Shown in pieces: positions 14,861 to 23,255 of a stretch of DNA of 24,345 nt (position 1 is the first letter of the stretch; each line of letters starts with the position of its first letter). Under the pieces are notes generated by a model. It ran no database searches, was not told where the DNA came from, and saw only the letters and a program-made list of their open reading frames with translations. The position numbers and the translations under genes are program-made. This DNA is from RGIG7213 sp045657205 (GTDB taxonomy: Bacteria > Bacillota > Clostridia > Oscillospirales > CAG-272), in assembly GCA_045657205.1 (NCBI GenBank), contig JAZOSS010000073.1:1-24345 (forward strand). Direction: 5' to 3'.

Positions 14861-15415
14861 TCATTGATCCTCGTCAAGTTCTTTCATCGTTTCATTATAC
14901 TTTCTGACTTTGTATTCTCCTACAAGATAATCAAAAAGATATGAGATCAAAAACATACTCACAAAAGCAAATACGGCAGTCAATACTATCGTTTGTGTTT
15001 TATCAAGCGACGGAAAATAAGAATGTATAATTTCATATTCTGCCATATCTTCTTTTCCAATACTGAAAAGTATAATGTCCATAACGGCACACGCTGCGGC
15101 AAATATGACACTTCCGAAAGCGTAATCCTTTTTACGGATGCGCTTTTCTTCTTTTGTATAACCGAGCGGTAACGGCTTATTCATTATACTTTTCGGATGC
15201 TCGATATCGCCAAACACTCTGCAGGCTATTGCATACACGAACGCTGTACCTATAAGACACCAGAACTCCCAGCTTATACTGTCCGTTTTTGCCATTCTGT
15301 ATATCATAGCCGCAAGAACACAGCATATTGCAAAACCGCCTGATATCACTCCCGCTTTTCTGCGGATCTGCTTTTGTCTTTCATCCACTATTACCGTATT
15401 ATTTTTATTATTCAT
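14861..15415 (-). CDS. Four-helix membrane protein of unknown function (cassette 2)
   Basis: I do not recognise a named family with confidence. The 184-residue protein has four likely membrane helices (about 23-42, 51-69, 98-120 and 141-165) and charged ends, including the C-terminal tail KELDEDQ. Its N-terminus contains DER-x6-KA (residues 11-21), the same spaced motif as the cassette 1 membrane protein. It overlaps the XRE gene by 8 bases and has its own GGAGGAAG ribosome site, so it is translated with that gene. It may be a membrane sensor or effector controlled by the XRE repressor. Confidence 0.8.
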   Translation of the reverse strand: MNNKNNTVIVDERQKQIRRKAGVISGGFAICCVLAAMIYRMAKTDSISWEFWCLIGTAFVYAIACRVFGDIEHPKSIMNKPLPLGYTKEEKRIRKKDYAFGSVIFAAACAVMDIILFSIGKEDMAEYEIIHSYFPSLDKTQTIVLTAVFAFVSMFLISYLFDYLVGEYKVRKYNETMKELDEDQ

Positions 15416-15614
15416 TATCGTCTTCCTCCCAGAACAGGTCGTTAAGTGTTTTCCCCGTCGCTTTGCATATTTGTATACAAAGTTTAAGTGTGGGATTATA
15501 ACTGCCGTTTTCGACGGCTCCTATCGTCTGCCGTGTTACTCCCACGGCATTGGCAAGATCCTCTTGTGACATATCACATTCTATCCTTGCTATCTTCAGC
15601 CTTTTATTTTTCAT
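15408..15614 (-). CDS. Small XRE-family transcriptional regulator (cassette 2)
   Basis: The 68-residue protein is a compact Cro/CI-type HTH: LKIARIECDMSQEDLANAVG then VTRQTIGAVENGSYNPTLKL, ending in the common tail CKATGKTLNDLFWEED. This places it with YozG-like one-domain regulators, which bind DNA as dimers. It is first in the operon, behind a consensus promoter (15638-15666) and an AAGGAGGG ribosome site. The palindrome 15654-15678 covers the -35, so self-repression is likely. Gene order is reversed relative to cassette 1. Confidence 0.92.
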   Translation of the reverse strand: MKNKRLKIARIECDMSQEDLANAVGVTRQTIGAVENGSYNPTLKLCIQICKATGKTLNDLFWEEDDNE

Positions 15615-15637
15615 TTCACCCTCCTTATTACAGCTGT

Positions 15638-15666
15638 ATTATATCACACGTATTGCAAAATGTCAA
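15638..15666 (-). promoter_or_regulatory. Consensus promoter of XRE cassette 2
   Basis: On the minus strand TTGACA (15661-15666) and TATAAT (15638-15643) are 17 bases apart, a perfect match. The transcript starts near 15631, just upstream of the ribosome site. Confidence 0.87.
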
Positions 15667-15678
15667 GTATATTTTGCA
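15654..15678. promoter_or_regulatory. Palindromic operator of XRE cassette 2
   Basis: TGCAAAAT (15654-15661), a 9-base spacer and ATTTTGCA (15671-15678) form a perfect inverted repeat around the -35. A further ATTGCAAAAA lies at 15694-15703, one more possible half-site. Confidence 0.65.
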
Positions 15679-15699
15679 TTTTTCTTTTTACAGATTGCA

Positions 15700-15728
15700 A
15701 AAAGCAGGAGCGTTCAGCTCCTGCTTTT
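15700..15728 (-). terminator. Terminator of the priA-rsgA operon
   Basis: AAAAGCAGGAGC (15700-15711) and GCTCCTGCTTTT (15717-15728) make a perfect 12-bp stem with a 5-base loop and TTTTT on the minus strand. The stem begins inside the rsgA stop codon and separates this operon from XRE cassette 2. Confidence 0.9.
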
Positions 15729-16623
15729 ATTGCCAGTCTTTTTTATCTTTTATATCAGAATATATCGACATATAGCTTTCGTGGCGTGTTCTTTGTATTT
15801 TACCTTCTTCTACAAGCTGTGACACGATACAGCCGTCCTCGCCCGTATGTGAGCATTTTTTATATTTGCATTTGAACAAATATTCCTCAAATTCGGGAAA
15901 AAGGTACGGAAGATCTTCTTTTTTAAAGAAATCAAAGTGTTCAAAATCGAGCATACTGAACCCCGGTGTATCGGCAAAAAATGCATTTTCGGAAACCTTA
16001 TGAAGCTGGACGCGGCGTGTCGTATTTTTTCCGCGCTCTATCTTTACGCTTATCTGTCCTACCTCGCAGTCAAGCTCGGGAAACAGTGCGTTTAAAAGCG
16101 TTGACTTTCCGACGCCCGATTCACCCGAGAAAACACAGATACCGCCCTTTGTTTTACAAAACTCCGAAAGCTCGTCTATCCCCGTGTTTTGTTTAGCTGA
16201 CGTTACGAACACGTCGTATCCCACGTTTTTGTAAGTTTTCAAAAATTCATCCGCAACCGCATCTGCAAGCTCCGATTTTGTGATAACTATCACGGGGTTT
16301 ATTCCGTTATGTTCACATATAGCGCACAGTTTATCGCAGAAAAGATAAGACGGTGCAGGACTTGCCGCTGCACACACGATAAACATCGTATCAATATTTG
16401 CAAGCGGAGGTCTTATAAGAGAATTTTTTCTTTGCAATATCTCATCTATAAAATATTCTCCGCCGCTTTTTTTAAGTACGACCGAATCTCCCGGCAGAGG
16501 TGTTATCTTTTCGTGTCTGAAAAGCCCCCTTGCCGAGCATTTTTTATATTCTTCCCCATCGGGAGTCAAAATTGAATACTTTCCTCCGACTCCCGACGTT
16601 ATAATTCCCTTTATCTCTGTCAT
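15727..16623 (-). CDS. rsgA: Ribosome small-subunit biogenesis GTPase RsgA
   Basis: I start it at the ATG at 16623 (MTEIKGIITSG, 298 residues), one base after the pknB stop. A longer in-frame start at 16719 would only add a basic stretch read from the pknB tail in another frame. RsgA is a circularly permuted GTPase: OB fold (about 1-65), then G4 as TKSE (115-118; usually [NT]KxD), G1 GESGVGKS (167-174), switch ERGKNTTR (196-203), G3 DTPG (218-221), and a zinc knuckle with C252, C257, H259 and C265. It helps mature the 30S subunit. There is no clear Shine-Dalgarno site, so translation probably depends on coupling to pknB. It is last in the operon. Confidence 0.95.
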   Translation of the reverse strand: MTEIKGIITSGVGGKYSILTPDGEEYKKCSARGLFRHEKITPLPGDSVVLKKSGGEYFIDEILQRKNSLIRPPLANIDTMFIVCAAASPAPSYLFCDKLCAICEHNGINPVIVITKSELADAVADEFLKTYKNVGYDVFVTSAKQNTGIDELSEFCKTKGGICVFSGESGVGKSTLLNALFPELDCEVGQISVKIERGKNTTRRVQLHKVSENAFFADTPGFSMLDFEHFDFFKKEDLPYLFPEFEEYLFKCKYKKCSHTGEDGCIVSQLVEEGKIQRTRHESYMSIYSDIKDKKDWQ

Positions 16624-16624
16624 A

Positions 16625-18451
16625 TCAAAAAAGCCACGGGAAATCCCAGCCGTCATCATCGTCTTCTTCCGTTTCGGGTGATTCCGTTTCGGGTGATTCC
16701 GTTTCCGTCGGTCCTTCACTTAATATGAGATCAACGACCGTATTAACGGGAACGTCCGTATTTGCATCAACACTCTGCTTTATGACGGCATCTCTCGGAT
16801 ATTCTTCATTCGGCAAATACTTTATTTCACCTATAACAAGTCCTTTGGAAACGAGCTCTCTTATTGCTTCCGTACCGTCAACACCTAAAAGATTCGGCAT
16901 TTTAACAGTAACATTTTTCTCGCCCCTGCTGACGTACAAGGTTATAACGGCATCAAGCTCCACCTGCGTTCCCGACGGTGGATCGCTTTTTATAACGTAC
17001 CCTTCTGGGATCGCGTCATTATACTCCCTTACTTCCTTGAAGGTAAATGAATACTGATTATCGACGATTACATCCCTTGATTTTTCCATCGTGAAATCGG
17101 GCAGTGCCACCGTCTGTTCACCTTCGTATATATAGAACGTTATTTCTATTTTTTCACTTGTCGGATCGTATTTTACAGTCTTTGCGCTGTCCTGCTTTTG
17201 AACCACAAGATCTGTTCCGCTCGGCCGTATTATTGAGATATTCTGTGTAACTATCGTACCTATCGGGATAGTTTCGTCACCCGGACCCGGTTTTGTTACG
17301 ACCGAATATCCGAAATCCTCAAGCTGTACTTTAAGACTGTCGGAATATTTAACACCTGTATAAAGATCTATTTCGATCTCTTTATGTGTCGTATCCTTCA
17401 TAGATCCCGCAAGTTGATAAAATATTATTATCGCAACGATGGCAACCACTATAAGGAAAGCCGAAAGGACACCGTACACCGTCGGCATAAGCATCGTCCC
17501 TCTGACGACGACACGCTTTTTGGAACCGTCCTCATTTTCTTCTTTTTTGCTTCCCTTTTTCTTTGATAACGCTTTTTTTGCCGCTATCGCTTCGGGTGCT
17601 CTGAAACGTATTGCGTGATTTTCTTTGAGAGCTTTCACGTGCTTAAGCATTTGCTTTGCACTCTGATATCTCTGTTCGGGATCCTTTTCCATAGCTCGCA
17701 TTATAATCTGGTCGAGTCCCTGCGGAATATCGCCCTTTATGTTTTTAGGCGGTTCGGGTTGTTCGTTTATCTGCTTTAACGCAACCGAAACGGGTGTATC
17801 TGCTGTAAACGGAAGCTTTCCGCAAGCAAGCTCGTACATAACGATACCAACCGAATAAAGATCGCTTTTAGCGTCTATCTCCTTACCCCTTGCCTGTTCG
17901 GGACTTATATAATGCACTGTTCCTATTGCCTTATCGTTAGCTGTGAGCGTGTCCGTATCGGGTATTTTTGCAATTCCGAAATCGGCAACTTTAATAAGAC
18001 CGTTTTTAAGCACCATTATATTCTGCGGTTTTATATCACGGTGTATTACGCCCTTTGAATGTGCGTGGTCAAGCGCACGGAGTATCTGTTCCGTTATGCC
18101 GAGCATCTCGTCAAGTTCGAGAATTCCTTTCCGCTTTGCATACACCTTAAGATTCGTTCCCTCAATATATTCCATAACGATATATTTGAGTTTTTCTTTC
18201 ACCGACACGTCGTATATATTTACGATATTTTCGTGTGAAAGCATTGCAACCGCCTTTGACTCGTTTATAAATCTCTGAACGCTTTCCGCATCGTTTGCAA
18301 TATCGTCTTTAAGCATTTTTATTGCGACCGTACGGTTCATAAGCATATCTTCTGCACGGAAGACGATCGCCATTCCTCCGACACCGCACAGCTTATTGAT
18401 CTTATACCGCTCGTCGAGCGTTGTTCCTATATAACTTTCGTAATTTTCCAT
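16625..18451 (-). CDS. pknB: PASTA-domain Ser/Thr protein kinase (PrkC/PknB type)
   Basis: The 608-residue protein has a cytoplasmic kinase domain (about 13-275) with glycine loop GVGGMAIVF, K45, HRDIKPQN (D139), DFG (D157) and activation-segment GTVHYISPEQARG. A basic juxtamembrane region (280-320) precedes one membrane helix (326-347). Outside are about three PASTA repeats (about 362-442 divergent, 446-510 and 513-580), which bind peptidoglycan or muropeptides. The last 28 residues are unusual: a TESPETESPETE repeat, an acidic EEDDDD run and the aromatic end GWDFPWLF. It lies 9 bases after its partner phosphatase gene, with AAGGAGG before the ATG. Known targets in relatives include wall-synthesis and translation proteins; RsgA is phosphorylated by PrkC in Bacillus and is encoded next door. 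Confidence 0.96.
   Translation of the reverse strand: MENYESYIGTTLDERYKINKLCGVGGMAIVFRAEDMLMNRTVAIKMLKDDIANDAESVQRFINESKAVAMLSHENIVNIYDVSVKEKLKYIVMEYIEGTNLKVYAKRKGILELDEMLGITEQILRALDHAHSKGVIHRDIKPQNIMVLKNGLIKVADFGIAKIPDTDTLTANDKAIGTVHYISPEQARGKEIDAKSDLYSVGIVMYELACGKLPFTADTPVSVALKQINEQPEPPKNIKGDIPQGLDQIIMRAMEKDPEQRYQSAKQMLKHVKALKENHAIRFRAPEAIAAKKALSKKKGSKKEENEDGSKKRVVVRGTMLMPTVYGVLSAFLIVVAIVAIIIFYQLAGSMKDTTHKEIEIDLYTGVKYSDSLKVQLEDFGYSVVTKPGPGDETIPIGTIVTQNISIIRPSGTDLVVQKQDSAKTVKYDPTSEKIEITFYIYEGEQTVALPDFTMEKSRDVIVDNQYSFTFKEVREYNDAIPEGYVIKSDPPSGTQVELDAVITLYVSRGEKNVTVKMPNLLGVDGTEAIRELVSKGLVIGEIKYLPNEEYPRDAVIKQSVDANTDVPVNTVVDLILSEGPTETESPETESPETEEDDDDGWDFPWLF
16669..16707. repeat. 15-base tandem repeat in the pknB C-terminal tail
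   Basis: CCGTTTCGGGTGATT occurs at 16669-16683 and 16684-16698, followed by a partial third copy to 16707. It encodes the ESPET repeat of the extracellular tail and could change copy number by slippage without a frameshift, as the unit is 15 bases. Confidence 0.85.
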
Positions 18452-18460
18452 CTTTCCTCC

Positions 18461-19222
18461 TTATTGAAACGAGGTAAGTATAACCGTTATATTGTCGCCG
18501 CCGCCATTTTTGTTTGCCGTGTCAACAAGCAATTTCACCTTATCTTCGTTGTTCATATCGGTTGATGATACGATACGGCATATTTCTTTTTCTTCAACGT
18601 AATTTGTAAGACCGTCAGAACACAGCAAAACGCTGTCGCAATCTTTTTCTATAACGAAGAAATCACCCTCTACGTTTTCGTGCGTTCCGATAGCTCTCGT
18701 TATTATATTTCTGTTAGGATGTGTTTCGGCTTCTTCCGGCTCTATCATTCCGTTATCGAGAAGATACTGCACAAACGAATGGTCCTTCGTTACACGGACC
18801 ATTTGATTTCCGTATATCGAATACATACGGCTGTCACCGACGTTCATTACGTAAACTCTGTCGGGAGTCGTAACAGAGCATACGAGCGTCGTTCCCATTC
18901 CCGAAAGCTCCTCGTCCTGCTTTGACTTCGTATAAACAGCCTCGTTTGCACGATTGACAGCCTGATTCATCAAACGGCGCATACGTGCATCGTTCATATT
19001 TTCAAGCTTGCCTTCGGAATTTGTCATCTGTATAAGCGTTTCTTTCATAAACGACGAAAATTCAAATATGGCGATGGCACTTGCTTCGCATCCGCCGTTT
19101 GCGCCACCCATTCCGTCGCAAACGACGCCGAGAGCGATTTTATCGGTAAGCATTTTTGTGTAATAATTATCCTGATTCAGTTTTCGCATACTGCCGATAT
19201 CGCTGATACCAAAGATATTCAT
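18461..19222 (-). CDS. stp: PP2C-type Ser/Thr phosphatase Stp/PrpC
   Basis: The 253-residue PPM phosphatase has all metal-site motifs: SDIGSMRKLNQDN (D18), VCDGMGG (D36), GMGTTLVC, VGDSRMY, SDG (D203) and GGGDN (D244). It removes phosphate from PknB and its targets in a manganese-dependent reaction. It has a strong AGGAGGG site and is followed 9 bases later by pknB, the standard Firmicute pair. The 58-base gap after rlmN is the largest within this operon segment and shows no clear terminator. Confidence 0.96.
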   Translation of the reverse strand: MNIFGISDIGSMRKLNQDNYYTKMLTDKIALGVVCDGMGGANGGCEASAIAIFEFSSFMKETLIQMTNSEGKLENMNDARMRRLMNQAVNRANEAVYTKSKQDEELSGMGTTLVCSVTTPDRVYVMNVGDSRMYSIYGNQMVRVTKDHSFVQYLLDNGMIEPEEAETHPNRNIITRAIGTHENVEGDFFVIEKDCDSVLLCSDGLTNYVEEKEICRIVSSTDMNNEDKVKLLVDTANKNGGGDNITVILTSFQ

Positions 19223-19280
19223 AGGCTTTCCCTCCTGTTGATCTGTAATCGGTACAGTGTTTTATATATATACATTAATA

Positions 19281-20318
19281 TTATTTGTCTTTTGAGTTTC
19301 GGAGCTGACCGCACGAAGCGTTTATATCAGAACCGAGGCTTCTTCTTCTCGTTGCACTTATTCCGCGTTTGGAAAGTATCTGTATAAATCTGTTTACGGT
19401 ACTTTCGTCGCTTTTGACAAAACCGCGTTCTTTAACATCATTCACGGGTATAAGATTAACGTGCATAGGGGACGACTTCATATAATTACGCAAGACCTGC
19501 CCCAGCCTTTCAGCGTGGGCAGGCGTATCGTTTACGCCTTTTATCATCGTATATTCAAACGATATCCGTCTTCCCGTTTTATCAAAATAGTCCTTACAAG
19601 CGCCGAGAAGCTCAGCTATCGGATATTTTTTGTTTACGGGCATTATAGCACTTCTCGTTTCATCATCGGATGCGTGAAGCGAGATGGAAAGCGTTATTCC
19701 GAGTCCTTCATCTCTTAACTTGTTTATCCCGGGAATTATTCCGCAGGTTGAAACGGATATATGGCGCAGCCCTATATTCATACCGTTTTCATCCGAAACG
19801 AGGTGCAAAAACTTTACCGTATTATCGTAATTGTCAAACGGTTCGCCTATTCCCATCATAACGATGTTCGATACTTTTTTTCCCGTATCCGTCTGCACCT
19901 TCATCACCTGACCGAGCATTTCAGACGGTGTGAGCTTTCGTGAAAGTCCGCCGAGAGTTGATGCGCAGAATTTACAACCCATAGCACAGCCTGCTTCCGA
20001 GGAAATACACACCGTGTTGCCGTGATTGTACTGCATAAATACCGCTTCTATAAGTTCACCGTCGTACAAACGGAGAAGATATTTCACCGTTCCGTCGCTT
20101 GATATGTATTTTTCTTCGATATCGGGTATCCTTATAATTGTATTTTCTTTAAGGTATTCACGGAGTTTTTTGGGAATATTCGTCATCTCGTCGAACGTCT
20201 TTCCCGAGTGAAGCCACGAAAAAAGCTGTTTTGCACGGTATTTCGGTTCATTTATCGAGATAAGATATTCTTCAAGCTCTGAAATATTGCACGACAAAAT
20301 ATCAAAAAGTTCAGCCAT
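19281..20318 (-). CDS. rlmN: 23S rRNA (A2503-C2)/tRNA (A37-C2) methyltransferase RlmN
   Basis: The start is best placed at the ATG at 20318 (MAELFDI, 345 residues), overlapping the rsmB end by 8 bases; an earlier in-frame ATG at 20357 lies deep within rsmB. This radical-SAM enzyme binds a 4Fe-4S cluster through C111, C115 and C118 (CAMGCKFC). SNIVMMGIGEP is the SAM-binding GEP motif, and C336 in NASCGQL is the conserved C-terminal cysteine that resolves the methyl-protein intermediate. It methylates A2503 in the ribosomal peptidyl-transferase centre and A37 in some tRNAs. No strong ribosome site is visible, so coupling to rsmB is likely. Confidence 0.96.
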   Translation of the reverse strand: MAELFDILSCNISELEEYLISINEPKYRAKQLFSWLHSGKTFDEMTNIPKKLREYLKENTIIRIPDIEEKYISSDGTVKYLLRLYDGELIEAVFMQYNHGNTVCISSEAGCAMGCKFCASTLGGLSRKLTPSEMLGQVMKVQTDTGKKVSNIVMMGIGEPFDNYDNTVKFLHLVSDENGMNIGLRHISVSTCGIIPGINKLRDEGLGITLSISLHASDDETRSAIMPVNKKYPIAELLGACKDYFDKTGRRISFEYTMIKGVNDTPAHAERLGQVLRNYMKSSPMHVNLIPVNDVKERGFVKSDESTVNRFIQILSKRGISATRRRSLGSDINASCGQLRNSKDK

Positions 20319-21606
20319 TTTTTTCAATAACGGCGATATAAAATCCGTCCGTACCATCCTTATGCGGCATAAGCGTACGTGAAGAAATGAGAGTATATCC
20401 CGTATTTTCCTTTAAAAATTTATCTGTTTGTGCATCGTTTTCCGCACGGTTGAGCGTGCAGGTAGAGTAAAGAAGTCTGCCGCCGGGCTTTAAGTAATGA
20501 CAAGAGGATGAAAGTATTTCGTACTGTGTTTCAATAAGCTTGTCTACGTCCATATCCTTATAACGCAAGTCGGGCTTCTTTCCTATAACACCGAGTCCCG
20601 AACACGGTACGTCGCATATAACTCTGTCAAACTTTTCCCGTTTTTCTTCATCGACGGGAAGCTTGCCGTTTCTTACAGATGCCTCTATTATGTCTATACC
20701 AAGTTTTTTTGCAGTTTTTTCTATAAGTCCGATCTTGTTTGCGTGAAGGTCGTGGGCATATATTTTACCTTCATTCTTCATCTGTATTGCAGATGATATA
20801 CTTTTGCCTCCGGGGGCTGAGCAAACGTCGCACACCGTCATTGACGGTTCAAGCTCAAGTGACGATATAGCTATCTGACTTGCTTCGTCTTCAATAAATC
20901 CGCCGTCACCAATAATATCCGTCAGAAGTCCTATATCTACGTTCTGTAATAGATTTATACCGAAGGGGCTTTCCTTCGTTTTTCTGCACTTTATTCCGTT
21001 TGAGGCAAGCTTTTCCATAAGCTCATCCACGGTGTTTTTAAGCGTATTTACACGTATTGTAATATACTGCTCGTTCTTCTCAAAATAATCGAGCATTTTT
21101 TCACATTCCGCCCCACACGACGATAAAAGTGCTTCAAGCACGTCGGGGGATACCGAATATCTTACGGAAAGATATCCTTTATAATCGTCGTTTTTGTCGG
21201 GAAATTCAAAGCTGTTATCCCGTCTTAAATACTCACGTAATACGGCGTTTACAAAGGATGCCGAAGCTTTGCTTACGTATTTTTTTGCAAGCTCAACGGC
21301 TTCGGCGACCGCCGCGTGGTCGGGTATTCTGTCGAGATATCTGAGCTGATATATTGCCATTCGCAATATATTTATCATCTGCAGCGACATATCTTCGATT
21401 TTTTTGCTGCTTATTTGCGATATGATATGGTCAAGTGTGATCTTTTTTTCTATCGTTCCGTAAAGGAGCTTTGAATACAGCTTTTTTTCCGCTCCTTCAA
21501 GTCCGAATTTTTTAATTGCCGCGTCATTTTCAAGGTTTGAATATTTACCGTCGCTTTCGCATCGGCACAGCGAAAGCAACGCTATCTGTCTTGCTGTTGT
21601 ATTCAT
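20311..21606 (-). CDS. rsmB: 16S rRNA (C967-C5) methyltransferase RsmB
   Basis: The 431-residue protein has an N-terminal NusB-like RNA-binding domain (about 1-130) and a C-terminal Rossmann methyltransferase domain. SAM motif I is VCDVCSAPGGKS (258-269). The two cysteines of m5C enzymes are C335 (DVPCSGLG) and C383 (STCTLN). The order NusB domain then Nol1/Nop2/Sun domain is diagnostic for RsmB. It overlaps the yugP-like gene by 4 bases (ATGA) and precedes rlmN with an 8-base overlap. Confidence 0.96.
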   Translation of the reverse strand: MNTTARQIALLSLCRCESDGKYSNLENDAAIKKFGLEGAEKKLYSKLLYGTIEKKITLDHIISQISSKKIEDMSLQMINILRMAIYQLRYLDRIPDHAAVAEAVELAKKYVSKASASFVNAVLREYLRRDNSFEFPDKNDDYKGYLSVRYSVSPDVLEALLSSCGAECEKMLDYFEKNEQYITIRVNTLKNTVDELMEKLASNGIKCRKTKESPFGINLLQNVDIGLLTDIIGDGGFIEDEASQIAISSLELEPSMTVCDVCSAPGGKSISSAIQMKNEGKIYAHDLHANKIGLIEKTAKKLGIDIIEASVRNGKLPVDEEKREKFDRVICDVPCSGLGVIGKKPDLRYKDMDVDKLIETQYEILSSSCHYLKPGGRLLYSTCTLNRAENDAQTDKFLKENTGYTLISSRTLMPHKDGTDGFYIAVIEKNG

Positions 21607-22289
21607 CTTCTGTTTCTGTTACCGTTAAAAAGAGAAACGTAATAAAGTATCTGCATAAAGGACATTGCAAGTGCGGCAACGTACGTCATAGCGGCGGCGG
21701 AGAGCACTTTTTTTGCTCCTTTAAGCTCATCGTCGGAAAGCACACCCGAGGACTCAAGCGCTTCAAGCGCACGTCTGCTTGCGTTAAATTCAACGGGAAG
21801 CGTTACGAACTGGAAAAGTGCTACCGTACTGAAGGCGATAAGTCCGACGAAATAAAGTTCTGCCATATTAAGAAAAAGTCCGAGCATTATAAGCCACGGT
21901 GCAATACTTGAACCGAGGTTGCATATCGGCACGAGTGCCGTGCGCAATTTTATCGGTGTGTATCCTATAGAGTGCTGTATTGCATGGCCTGCTTCGTGTG
22001 CGGCTATTCCGACGGAAGCTATTGATGCGTTTGTATATACCGCATTTGAAAGGTTGATGCAATTCGTTCTCGGATCATAATGGTCGGTAAGCGTGCCGTT
22101 GATACTGTTTACCGAAACACCGAGGACACTTCCGTATTTCAGAACGCGTTGTGCGGCGTGAGCACCCGTTATTCTTCTTGCGTTTAACACTTTATCGTAT
22201 TTTGCATAAGTTGATTTTACTCTGAACTGGCATATAAGCGACAGTATAAACGCAGGGAGGATAAATAAAATATAGTTGATATTTACCAT
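21603..22289 (-). CDS. yugP: YugP-family membrane zinc metallopeptidase
   Basis: The 228-residue protein has an N-terminal membrane helix (about 5-21), the zinc motif HEAGH (H98, E99, H102), two hydrophobic helices (about 120-160) and a last helix near 200-218. NSINGTLTDHYDPRTNCINLS (from residue 61) upstream of the motif is typical of the YugP/zinc neutral metallopeptidase 2 family. Its substrates are unknown; a role in membrane-protein turnover is inferred from its location and fold. It sits between fmt and rsmB, with 21 bases to fmt and an ATGA overlap with rsmB. An AAAGGA site precedes the start. Confidence 0.9.
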   Translation of the reverse strand: MVNINYILFILPAFILSLICQFRVKSTYAKYDKVLNARRITGAHAAQRVLKYGSVLGVSVNSINGTLTDHYDPRTNCINLSNAVYTNASIASVGIAAHEAGHAIQHSIGYTPIKLRTALVPICNLGSSIAPWLIMLGLFLNMAELYFVGLIAFSTVALFQFVTLPVEFNASRRALEALESSGVLSDDELKGAKKVLSAAAMTYVAALAMSFMQILYYVSLFNGNRNRR

Positions 22290-22310
22290 TTACAAATTTC
22301 CTTTCGGTAA

Positions 22311-23255
22311 TCAAAATAACATATCGCCCGTTTTTATCTGACGTCCTCTTATAAAATCGGCGGACTTCATCTTACTTTTTCCCTCGGGTATGACTTCTTT
22401 TATTACAAGCACACCTTCGCCGCAGGCAACGTGTATTTCCGATTTTTTATCATCGCAAAGTATCACGCATCCGGCGGGAGAACCGCTGTTATTTACAGTA
22501 TATGAAGACGATGCTATTTTAAGCATTTTTCTGCCCTTTGATGTTTCAATATATCCGTATGCGCTGAGTGACGGATATACACCTCTTATAAGATCGTGTA
22601 TTTTCTTTGCAGGCATCGAAAAATCTATTTTAAGCTCGCTTTTATCTATTTTACTTGCGTACGTTGCATCTTCACCGTTTTGTGCAACACCGCTGACTGT
22701 GCCTTTTACAAGCCCATCTATCGTTTTTATAAGAAGCTCGGCGCCCGTTTTTGACATAACCTCCGAAAGCTCACCGTAGTTCATATCGGGTGTTATTTCT
22801 ATTTCTTCCTTCAAAAGCATATCACCCGTGTCGAGTCCCTCTGCCATATACATTGTCGTTATGCCTGTTTTCGCCTTTCCGTCAATGAGCGACCTTTGCA
22901 TAGGAGCTGCCCCTCTGTACTCGGGCAAGAGTGAGCCGTGTACGTTTATACAGCCGATCTTCGGCATATCTAAAACTTCTTTGGGCAACAGCTTTCCGTA
23001 TGCTACGACTGCAAAAACGTCGGCATCAAATGAAGAAAGTATCTTTTGAACCTCTTCATCTTTCAACGTTTTCGGCTGTATGCAGGGTATTCCCAACTCA
23101 TCTGCACAAAGCTTCACGGCAGGCGACTGCATATTTTTACCTCTGCCCTTCGGTTTATCCGTCTGTGTGACGACGCAAACGACGTCACAGTATTCGTTAA
23201 GTGCTTTGAGCGACGGAACGGCAAACTCGGGCGAGCCCATAAATACCGCCTTCAT
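22311..23255 (-). CDS. fmt: Methionyl-tRNA formyltransferase
   Basis: The 314-residue protein transfers a formyl group from 10-formyl-tetrahydrofolate to the initiator Met-tRNA. Catalytic residues are N104, H106 (NVHGSLLP) and D142 (AEGLDTGD); GRGKNMQSPAVK (38-49) is the flexible tRNA-binding loop, and the C-terminal 100 residues form the OB-like tRNA-binding domain. Its ATG shares one base with the def stop (TGATG), with GAGGAGG upstream. fmt and def are the usual functional pair. Confidence 0.97.
   Translation of the reverse strand: MKAVFMGSPEFAVPSLKALNEYCDVVCVVTQTDKPKGRGKNMQSPAVKLCADELGIPCIQPKTLKDEEVQKILSSFDADVFAVVAYGKLLPKEVLDMPKIGCINVHGSLLPEYRGAAPMQRSLIDGKAKTGITTMYMAEGLDTGDMLLKEEIEITPDMNYGELSEVMSKTGAELLIKTIDGLVKGTVSGVAQNGEDATYASKIDKSELKIDFSMPAKKIHDLIRGVYPSLSAYGYIETSKGRKMLKIASSSYTVNNSGSPAGCVILCDDKKSEIHVACGEGVLVIKEVIPEGKSKMKSADFIRGRQIKTGDMLF

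Noticed and set aside
16669..16707. CRISPR-like direct repeats
   Set aside because: The units are contiguous 15-base in-frame repeats with no spacers, within pknB.
16624..16719. An extended RsgA start with a basic repeat (RNHPKRNHPKR)
   Set aside because: It is the 15-base repeat of the pknB tail read in another frame; the OB fold begins at the ATG at 16623.
20319..20357. An upstream RlmN start at 20357
   Set aside because: It would extend 47 bases into rsmB and adds residues absent from the family; MAELFDI at 20318 fits RlmN better.
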